In this document: positions 7,218 to 13,483 of the stretch, piece after piece | Position numbering within the stretch: position 1 is the first letter of the stretch | Layout: each line of letters opens with the position of its first letter | Assembly (NCBI GenBank): GCA_024274995.1 | Contig: JAJSAA010000159.1 | Location: 1 to 16,447 of the forward strand | Direction: 5' to 3' | Length of the DNA: 16,447 nucleotides | From: Deltaproteobacteria bacterium | GTDB taxonomy: Bacteria; Desulfobacterota; Desulfobulbia; Desulfobulbales; VMSU01 | Made by a program: the position numbers and the translations under genes | The notes under the pieces: model-generated | Databases searched by the model: none | What the model was told of the DNA's origin: nothing | Seen by the model: only the letters and a program-made list of their open reading frames with translations

Positions 7218-8680
7218 GTAAGAAGATAACCATTGAGCCCCTAACCAGAGTTGAGGGGCATGGCAAAGTAACTATACATCTTGACGACCAGAATCAGGTC
7301 GTTCAATCCCGCCTTCACATAGTTGAATTCAGGGGGTTTGAACGCTTTGTTCAGGGACGGCCATATTGGGAAGCCCCGGTGCTTGTTCAGCGTCTATGCG
7401 GGATATGCCCGGTAAGTCATCACCTCGCGGCCGCCAAGGCCATTGATATGATAGTGGGGGCCGGCAGCGGCAGCGGCCTGACCCCAAGCGGTGAGAAAAT
7501 GCGCCGTCTCATGCATTACGGGCAGATATTCCAGTCCCATGTCCTGCACTTCTTTCATCTGGCCTCGCCGGATCTGCTTTTTGGCATAGGCGGTGATCCC
7601 GCCCTCAGAAATATCGTCGGTATCGCCATAGAACACAAAGAGATGGCCGTGCAGGCGGTGATGATGAGGAAATTCGGCCAGGAAATAATCAAAGCCACAG
7701 CGGGCAAGAAAATTCATGGCACCGGTGCGATTCCCGGGGGCATCAACAAGCATCTTACAGAGGCGGAAAAGGATTCCTTTCTGCATGGCGTTGAGCCGAT
7801 GAATATCGACAGGATGATCGATTGGTCTCTAACGGCCCTTGATTTTTTTAAGGGCTATCACGCTGAAAATAAGGGTATAATCGATAACCTGGCGGCCTTC
7901 CCCTCAAACTGTGTCAGCCTGGTGAGAAAAGACGGGGGGCTGGATTTTTATCATGGCGTATTACGGGGTATTGATGCCCATGGGGCCAAGATTCTGGATG
8001 ACATCGATTATCAAAATTACCTTGATTATATTGATGAGGAGGTACGTTCCTGGACCTATATGAAGTTCCCGTACCTGAAGTCTCTCGGCAAGGCAAAAGG
8101 CTGGTATCGTGTCGGCCCGCTGGCTCGAATGAATACCGCAGATTTTATCCCCACCCCTCTGGCACAGAGAGAATTTGAGGTGTTTAAGGCCTATACCAAT
8201 GGCAGGCCAAACGGCATGAGTATGCATCAGCACTGGGCGCGGCTTATCGAGGTTCTACATTGTGCCGAAGTTATGAAAGAACTGCTGAACGATCCGGATC
8301 TGCTAAGTGGTGAACTTACCGTATCCACCAAGCGGGCAAAGAGCCGGGAAGGTATAGGGGTGCTGGAGGCCCCGCGGGGAACCCTGATCCATCACTACCA
8401 GATTGATAATAATGACCTGATAAAGATGGCAAATCTCATTGTCTCCACCACTCATAATAATGAACCGATGAATGTCGCGGTGAATTCCGCGGCCAAACAA
8501 TTTATGAATGGTCAACCGGAGATCAACGCTGAGATGATGAATGCGGTGGAAGTCGCGATACGTGCCTATGACCCATGTCTTAGTTGTTCAACTCACGCCC
8601 TGGGCAAGATGCCTTTAGAAATTAATCTCATAGATTCTAACGACAGGCTGATAGTCAGAAGATTTAAGAATGACGAATAA
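7214..8680 (+). CDS. hoxH: NAD-reducing hydrogenase large (catalytic) subunit HoxH
   Basis: A 488-residue [NiFe] hydrogenase large subunit. The N-terminal TRVEGHGKV (11-19) and the first ligand pair RLCGICPVSHH (Cys62, Cys65) are intact. So is the second pair near the C-terminus, DPCLSCSTH (Cys455, Cys458, His461). These four cysteines hold the Ni-Fe(CN)2CO site that oxidises H2 or reduces protons. After His461 lies a 27-residue extension (ALGKMPLEIN...) which, by family precedent, a specific endopeptidase removes after nickel is inserted; that enzyme, hoxW, is encoded directly downstream and overlaps by 11 bases. Upstream GGAAG serves as ribosome-binding site. The subunit set and order F-U-Y-H match the cytoplasmic NAD-reducing (group 3d) enzymes rather than uptake or F420-linked types. 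Confidence 0.96.
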   Translation: MSKKITIEPLTRVEGHGKVTIHLDDQNQVVQSRLHIVEFRGFERFVQGRPYWEAPVLVQRLCGICPVSHHLAAAKAIDMIVGAGSGSGLTPSGEKMRRLMHYGQIFQSHVLHFFHLASPDLLFGIGGDPALRNIVGIAIEHKEMAVQAVMMRKFGQEIIKATAGKKIHGTGAIPGGINKHLTEAEKDSFLHGVEPMNIDRMIDWSLTALDFFKGYHAENKGIIDNLAAFPSNCVSLVRKDGGLDFYHGVLRGIDAHGAKILDDIDYQNYLDYIDEEVRSWTYMKFPYLKSLGKAKGWYRVGPLARMNTADFIPTPLAQREFEVFKAYTNGRPNGMSMHQHWARLIEVLHCAEVMKELLNDPDLLSGELTVSTKRAKSREGIGVLEAPRGTLIHHYQIDNNDLIKMANLIVSTTHNNEPMNVAVNSAAKQFMNGQPEINAEMMNAVEVAIRAYDPCLSCSTHALGKMPLEINLIDSNDRLIVRRFKNDE

Positions 8681-9134
8681 GATACTTTTCTATGGCTACG
8701 GCAATCCTGGATGCCAGGATGATGCTCTGGGGATTAATTTTGTTGAACAACTGCAGATCTGGACAACTGCCATGGATTATAAAAATATTTTTTTTGAGGT
8801 CAATTATCAACTTAATATCGAAGACGCAGAGACCATATCGGGCTATGATATTGTCTATTTTGTTAATGCCTCATTAGAGCATATGGACGGTTTTAAACTT
8901 TCACGAGTAGAACACCAGGAAGCGCGGGTAGAATTTACCATGCATGCCATTTCTCCGGGGGTGGTTTTAAGCCTTTGTCAACAGATATACGCTGATGTTC
9001 CAGAGGTCTATCTGCTCCATATAAAGGGCTTTAAATGGGATCTGGAATCTGCCGGAGTCTTGAGCCCGGAGGCTGAGAACAATCTATTTCTCGCCCTGAA
9101 TTTTATGCGGGATAAATTAGGTTTTAGCGGCTAA
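8670..9134 (+). CDS. hoxW: Hydrogenase maturation endopeptidase HoxW (peptidase M52)
   Basis: A 154-residue peptidase M52 (HyaD/HybD/HycI) family protein of typical length. YGYGNPGCQDDALG (8-21) is the family's nickel-sensing N-terminal motif, with Asp18 in the metal-ligand position. FVNASLEHMDGF (64-75) corresponds to the family's VDA-type motif, and MHAISPGVVLSL (about 93-104) to the His-containing motif. GFKWDLESAGVLSPEAENNL is a usual C-terminal segment. It is expected to cut the HoxH C-terminal extension once nickel is in place. The usual aspartate of the VDA motif is asparagine here (Asn66), an oddity at a position that binds nickel in E. coli HybD. Position immediately after hoxH, with an 11-base overlap, supports the call. 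Its stop is 34 bases from the convergent SWIM gene. Confidence 0.85.
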   Translation: MTNKILFYGYGNPGCQDDALGINFVEQLQIWTTAMDYKNIFFEVNYQLNIEDAETISGYDIVYFVNASLEHMDGFKLSRVEHQEARVEFTMHAISPGVVLSLCQQIYADVPEVYLLHIKGFKWDLESAGVLSPEAENNLFLALNFMRDKLGFSG

Positions 9135-9168
9135 CCGGGAATTTGAGCGGTCAGGCAGAGCGAATATT

Positions 9169-10137
9169 TTAGGCCTTTATATACACACCCTGCGCTTTGT
9201 TCCTGATTCTTCCCTGTTGTTTCAGGCGGTGGACGATGCCATAGAGCTTGCTTCTGCTAAAGCCGGTTTGGGCCGCGAGGAAATCTATATTGACCCCTGT
9301 CCTGCCGGTAATAATTAATTCGGCAACGAGTGAGGTAGCGGTGGGTGATACCGGGTTTATTTTCCTGGCCCCTGGTTTTTGCCTGCCAGGCTTGGAGACG
9401 CTGCCAAAATCCACTTTATCCATCTCGATACCAAAGAGGCCGGAGAGGTCGGCATCATCAATGGCCCTAACCGAGGCTTTTTTACTTCTAACCAGCAAGT
9501 CGCCGGTCTTGTCCCGCACCGCCTGGGCAATAAGATCAGCGGTATCAGCACCCCGCAATTTAAAAAACAGGGCTGGTTCCTGATCTAACCTGGCTCCAAC
9601 ACCGTAGAGGGTCGCTGCCACGTGCTTGCACATGGAGGCCCAGTCCGGACAGCTGCAATCAAATTTTATTGCCTGTGGACTGGGAAAAAGTCCCTTGTCT
9701 TTATGAAAGAATATCTCGCCCAGGGCCTTGGGGAACTTGCCGGCCAACAGATCCTGCATGGATTTTAACTGCCCCCCGCACCGCCTTTTAATGGCTTGCC
9801 AGGCAGCAGGTTTGACGGCCTCGATTTTGATTACCACCTTATAGGGCTGAGCGGCACTGCCCTGCACGAGCGCTGTTACCCGGCCAGTCTTGATCTGAAG
9901 GTCAAGGACGGCACCGTGCCGGACGTAACTCCGGCCCCGGCCAATGCGGTTACTATAGTCCGCGTAGCGTTCAAGGTTTTTGTTCCACGACTTACCCCAC
10001 CAGTTGCGGGCCAGAGATTTGCCTTCAATAACAACCGGCCGGATACCCGGCATCTTTTTTTGCAGCTTTTTTAATTTTTGGGCGGCTTTGGCCTTTTTTT
10101 CGGCCACCGATACATAGCGTGGATATCCCCAGCTCAT
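9169..10137 (-). CDS. SWIM zinc-finger protein
   Basis: A 322-residue cytoplasmic protein with a clear SWIM zinc finger, Cys161-x-Cys163-x6-Cys170-x-His172 (FDCSCPDWASMCKH, CxCxnCxH). The N-terminus is basic and Lys/Ala-rich (11-30), followed by the segment NWWGKSWNKNLERYADYSNRIGRGR (45-69), which in my recollection is typical of bacterial SWIM proteins that neighbour SNF2 helicases. Residues about 265-320 look like a winged-helix DNA-binding fold (FLAAQTGFSRSKLYGIVHRLKQQGRI). SWIM domains bind DNA or proteins. The SNF2 helicase gene lies just upstream on the same strand, so the pair probably act together on DNA. GAGGG seven bases before the ATG supports the start. The cellular process is not known from sequence. 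Confidence 0.85.
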   Translation of the reverse strand: MSWGYPRYVSVAEKKAKAAQKLKKLQKKMPGIRPVVIEGKSLARNWWGKSWNKNLERYADYSNRIGRGRSYVRHGAVLDLQIKTGRVTALVQGSAAQPYKVVIKIEAVKPAAWQAIKRRCGGQLKSMQDLLAGKFPKALGEIFFHKDKGLFPSPQAIKFDCSCPDWASMCKHVAATLYGVGARLDQEPALFFKLRGADTADLIAQAVRDKTGDLLVRSKKASVRAIDDADLSGLFGIEMDKVDFGSVSKPGRQKPGARKINPVSPTATSLVAELIITGRTGVNIDFLAAQTGFSRSKLYGIVHRLKQQGRIRNKAQGVYIKA

Positions 10138-10174
10138 GATATTCCCTCAAACTTTTAAGGTTAATATGTAATAT

Positions 10175-10278
10175 GTAAGCGCTCAATAAACTACACTCTT
10201 GACTTCATAACATCTCGAAATGTAGCGGTACGACTACGATCGTATGCGAGCGTTTCAGGGTGTTCATGGAGCGCTTAC
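10175..10278. repeat. 104-bp MITE-like unit with terminal inverted repeats
   Basis: The unit begins GTAAGCGCTC (10175-10184) and ends with the exact reverse complement GAGCGCTTAC (10269-10278). A 10-bp palindrome, TACGATCGTA, lies inside (10235-10244). The 8-mer GTTAATAT occurs at 10160-10167 and again immediately after the right end (10279-10286), like a target-site duplication, although seven extra bases separate the left copy from the left end. The right end provides the TAA stop of the SNF2 gene. The left half is also about 80% identical over 44 bases to a copy upstream of the SNF2 start. There is no coding capacity. Confidence 0.65.
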
Positions 10279-12929
10279 GTTAATATTTTCAATAGCTCAT
10301 CATTAGTCATTTCGGTCAGCCAGCTTTCACCGGAGGCCGCGACGACCTCGTTGGCGACCTTGGCCTTATATTCCAGCATCTCGTCAATTTTTTCCTCTAT
10401 AGTGCCCTTGGTCAGAAATTTATGCACCATAACATTTTTTTGCTGACCAATACGAAAAACCCGGTCGGTAGCCTGATTCTCTACAGCCGGATTCCACCAG
10501 CGGTCAAAATGGATTACATGATTGGCGGCGGTGAGGTTAAGGCCGACGCCCCCAGCCTTCAGGGAGAGGACAAAGAATGGCACGTAATCGCGGCCCTGGA
10601 ATTTTTCAACCAAGTTTTTGCGTTTACCTACCGGGATGCTGCCATGCAGAATCAGGCCTTCACGCTTGAATATGGTGGTTAAAAAGTGGGCTAAGGGGGC
10701 AGTCATCTCCTTAAATTGGGTGAAGACCAGTACTCTTTCCCGCTTCTCATAGATTGTTTCGCAAATCTCACGCAATCGTTGGAATTTACCGCTCTCCTTT
10801 TCCTCAAAATGATCAAGGCCAAGGTATTGAGAGGGATGGTTACAGAGCTGCTTGAACTTCATCAAGGCCGAGAGGATAAGCCCCTTTCTCTGGATGCCCC
10901 CGGCATTTTGCAGGCTTTGCCTAATACCCTCAACAATCTCCTGATAGAGAATGGTCTGCTTTTTGGTCATGGCGGCCCAGGTTTTCATCTCCACCTTGTC
11001 GGGGAGATCGGTGATTATGGACTTATCGGTCTTCAGACGCCGGAGAATGAAGGGGTTGACTATGCGGCGCAGACCAGCATAGCCCTGGGGATTTTTGGCC
11101 AGCTTCTTACTGAAACGGCCAAACTCCTTAGAGTTGCCGAGAAGGCCGGGGTTCAGGAAGTCAAAGAGACTCCAAAGGTCGGAGAGACGGTTTTCTACCG
11201 GGGTGCCGGTCATGATAAGACGGTTGTGCGCCCGTAGCTTTTTAACCGCCCTGGTTTGTTTGGTACCCGGATTCTTAATGGCCTGAGCCTCATCAAGAAT
11301 AATGTAATTCCAGGAATAATCCTGGAGCCATTTGTATCTCTGGGTCAGGGCATAGGTGGTGATAATCAGATCATAGCGGTCTAACTCGGCTGCGGCCAAC
11401 CGGGGAACCTGGCGGGGTTTATGAAGATCGGGGTGGGCCGCGAAATACTTCAGGCTGGGGGTGAAGGCCTTTAGTTCATTGATCCAGTTAGCGATGAGGG
11501 AGGCAGGTATAATTAACAGGGAGGCCCTGGTATCCGGCTCTTTTGTCCGCAGATGGTTTAAGAAGGCCAGCACCTGCACGGTTTTACCCAATCCCATGTC
11601 ATCAGCGAGACAGGCTCCAAAGCGTAATTGATGGAGATATAAGAGCCAGTTGAGACCATCCTGCTGATAGCCGCGTAATTTGGCCTTAAAATCCTTGCCT
11701 GGTCTAGCTCTGCTCAAGATTCGGGGCTGTTGTAATCTAACTACGATACCCGCCAGCCATTTACCATGAGCGATCCCGACCTCCGTCGCTTTATCCTCCA
11801 TGCCCAGCAGCTCCTGGGGATTGAGGACGAGGCGCATGGCCTCAAGAAGACTTATACCGTCGTTGGAATTTAATTTCCGGGCCTGATCGTAGGCCGCCAG
11901 GGTCTGTTTTAATTTCTCCGCATCAACAGCCACCCATTTATTTTTAATAAAGGCCAGGCCCTCGGATTCCTGCAGCAGACGGCGGGCCTCAGCCGCTGAA
12001 ATTTCCGTATCCCCAATCATTAGCTGGGGTGAAAAATCAAGCAGGGCGCTTAGACCGACCATGGAGGGTGGTTTTTCTCCTACGTTGATGCTGAGGCCGA
12101 TCCCGGCAGACTTAGTACGCCACCAATTGGGAATTCGGCAGATAATACCAGATTCTTCGTAAAGCGGAATTTCCCGGAGAAAGGTAAAGGCCTCCTTGGC
12201 CGACCAAGCCAGAGGATGAAAAAGCTCGCCACTCTCAAGCAGTTCTGCCACCAGCGGACTTTTTTGGGCGGCATCCTCCACGGTAATCAGGAGTTCCAAT
12301 AATTTTTCATTATCGTCCCGATATTCTTCCAGAGCGTATTTCAAAGGTAAATGCCTGGATTCACCCTCGTTGTTCAGACGAGTTGAATAGGTGGCCAGAA
12401 AGGCAAAAGGTTCCTCGTGGCCCTTGTTCTCCACTAAATGAAAATAAATGCGGCCAGCGAGGTGGATAGTGGGACTAAGCTCCCTGATAAATTCAGCCAC
12501 CGAACCGTTATAGGCGGCAATTTCCCGGCCGAATACAGCCTGCAGTTCAGCCCACAATTCGACCAAGACCTCCCGCCGCAGATACTCGCGGCCCGGCATC
12601 AAAGGGGCTATGTTTAAAAAACCGGCAAGCTCATCATCGGTCAGGGGGAGGCTGATGGCATCACGCCGCTCTTCAAGATCAGGGGTGAGTTGCAGCTTAT
12701 GGTTGAAGAGACCGGAAAAGTCACACCAGAAATTCAGGGAGGGGGATAATTTTTGCTGGCCGCCAAAACCCAGGTAAAAAAGCCAGTTGGCGGAATGGTT
12801 GGTATACTGCTCGTAAATATGACTCTGGAGCTCAAGCTGGTGCGGGTAGATTTTACGGGAGACGGCCAACCACTCAAGCTGGATGGTGCCATCCGGCATT
12901 ATTACAGCGTTAAGTTCATTGTCTGACAT
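10275..12929 (-). CDS. SNF2-family DEAD/DEAH-box helicase
   Basis: An 884-residue SNF2-like ATPase. Residues 1-400 form the divergent N-terminal region that commonly precedes the motor in bacterial SNF2 proteins; it ends with a LNPQELLGMED/HGKWLAGIV stretch like the SNF2-associated domain. The motor follows: motif Q/I RGYQQDGLNWL and LADDMGLGKTVQ (441-452, Walker A), motif II DEAQ (546-549) in place of DEAH, motif III LIMTGTPVENRLSDLWSL, then the second RecA domain with LVFTQFK (734-740), SLKAGGVGLNL (789-799) and DRWWNPAVENQATDRVFRIGQ-type motif VI (809-829). It should translocate on double-stranded DNA using ATP. The start follows only a weak ribosome-binding site (CAGG), and a repeat copy lies just upstream. 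The SWIM gene follows 137 bases downstream on the same strand. Remodelling, repair and defence roles are all possible. Confidence 0.93.
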   Translation of the reverse strand: MSDNELNAVIMPDGTIQLEWLAVSRKIYPHQLELQSHIYEQYTNHSANWLFYLGFGGQQKLSPSLNFWCDFSGLFNHKLQLTPDLEERRDAISLPLTDDELAGFLNIAPLMPGREYLRREVLVELWAELQAVFGREIAAYNGSVAEFIRELSPTIHLAGRIYFHLVENKGHEEPFAFLATYSTRLNNEGESRHLPLKYALEEYRDDNEKLLELLITVEDAAQKSPLVAELLESGELFHPLAWSAKEAFTFLREIPLYEESGIICRIPNWWRTKSAGIGLSINVGEKPPSMVGLSALLDFSPQLMIGDTEISAAEARRLLQESEGLAFIKNKWVAVDAEKLKQTLAAYDQARKLNSNDGISLLEAMRLVLNPQELLGMEDKATEVGIAHGKWLAGIVVRLQQPRILSRARPGKDFKAKLRGYQQDGLNWLLYLHQLRFGACLADDMGLGKTVQVLAFLNHLRTKEPDTRASLLIIPASLIANWINELKAFTPSLKYFAAHPDLHKPRQVPRLAAAELDRYDLIITTYALTQRYKWLQDYSWNYIILDEAQAIKNPGTKQTRAVKKLRAHNRLIMTGTPVENRLSDLWSLFDFLNPGLLGNSKEFGRFSKKLAKNPQGYAGLRRIVNPFILRRLKTDKSIITDLPDKVEMKTWAAMTKKQTILYQEIVEGIRQSLQNAGGIQRKGLILSALMKFKQLCNHPSQYLGLDHFEEKESGKFQRLREICETIYEKRERVLVFTQFKEMTAPLAHFLTTIFKREGLILHGSIPVGKRKNLVEKFQGRDYVPFFVLSLKAGGVGLNLTAANHVIHFDRWWNPAVENQATDRVFRIGQQKNVMVHKFLTKGTIEEKIDEMLEYKAKVANEVVAASGESWLTEMTNDELLKILT

Positions 12930-12943
12930 GGCGTGCCTGCAGC

Positions 12944-12987
12944 CCGAGATATTACAAAGTCAAGAGTATGGTTTATGGAGGGCTTAC
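12944..12987 (-). repeat. Repeat copy upstream of the SNF2 gene
   Basis: Read on the minus strand, this begins GTAAGCCCTCCATAAAC and continues to ATCTCG. By eye it matches the plus-strand copy at 10175-10218 at 36 of 44 positions without gaps, including the shared cores ATAAAC, ACTCTTGACTT-like and ATCTCG. It ends 15 bases before the SNF2 start codon and points towards it. The two copies are therefore inverted around the gene. Confidence 0.65.
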
Positions 12988-12991
12988 TTTT

Positions 12992-13050
12992 TGGCGTCGT
13001 CCTACAATTGATGGCGTCGTAAAAAGCTAAGTTATACCGCGCACGCCATC
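12992..13050. repeat. Direct repeat and hairpin after the JAMM gene
   Basis: TGGCGTCGT occurs at 12992-13000 and 13012-13020. GATGGCGT (13010-13017) can also pair with ACGCCATC (13043-13050) across a 25-base loop. The hairpin lies 11 bases past the stop of the JAMM gene (minus strand), but no T-run follows its stem, so it is at best a weak terminator. Its palindromic, GC-rich character recalls repetitive extragenic elements. Confidence 0.45.
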
Positions 13051-13060
13051 ACAGTTGCAA

Positions 13061-13471
13061 TTATTCGTGGACGGCCAATATCTGCAGTGGTACCACTGTA
13101 ACTTCGCCGCCCTTGATTTTAAAAGCCCGTACCGGCTCCACTCCCGCCATAAGACTGGCAATTACGTAGATTATGTTGCTATCATGGGCCAGACGAATAT
13201 CCTCCACGGAAGGTCGGGCCGGGCTTTCTGGATGAGTGTGATAGACCGCTGCCAGTCGCAGACCCTCTTCCCGTATCTGACGGATGACGGCAAATTGTTC
13301 CGCCGGATCCATGCTGTAATGTTCAGGGGCGGCGTCTATATTGGTCAATTCGATATGACGTCTTATCACTCCGTCCTTAATGGCCAGGTAGCCACAGGCC
13401 TCGTTCGGTTCCTCCCGCCGACCGTGCTCCAATATGGCGGTCACAATCTGCTCTTCAATCTGCAGAATCAT
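13061..13471 (-). CDS. JAMM/Mov34-MPN-PAD1 family zinc metallopeptidase (M67-like)
   Basis: A 136-residue single-domain protein with every catalytic element of the JAMM motif (E-xn-H-T/S-H-x7-S-x2-D): Glu24 in NEACGYL, His78-Thr-His80 followed by PESPARP, Ser88 and Asp91. Length fits bacterial stand-alone JAB1-type peptidases. Characterised bacterial relatives, such as the mycobacterial Mec+ protein, process ubiquitin-like sulfur-carrier proteins (ThiS/MoaD-like) in the cytoplasm. No sulfur carrier or E1-like activating enzyme lies in the window. The gene starts 12 bases after the ycaO-type gene, so the two are one operon, and its substrate may be linked to that enzyme. AAAGAGAG upstream of ATG 13471 is a reasonable ribosome-binding site. 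The peptidase call is strong; the substrate is unknown. Confidence 0.87.
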   Translation of the reverse strand: MILQIEEQIVTAILEHGRREEPNEACGYLAIKDGVIRRHIELTNIDAAPEHYSMDPAEQFAVIRQIREEGLRLAAVYHTHPESPARPSVEDIRLAHDSNIIYVIASLMAGVEPVRAFKIKGGEVTVVPLQILAVHE

Positions 13472-13483
13472 AGTACACTCTCT

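Noticed and set aside
9135..9168. Bidirectional terminator between the convergent hoxW and SWIM genes
   Set aside because: The 34 bases contain no stable stem followed by a T-run on either strand.
10716..11237. Plus-strand frame of 173 codons inside the helicase gene
   Set aside because: Antisense shadow of the SNF2 motor domain, which has all expected motifs on the minus strand.
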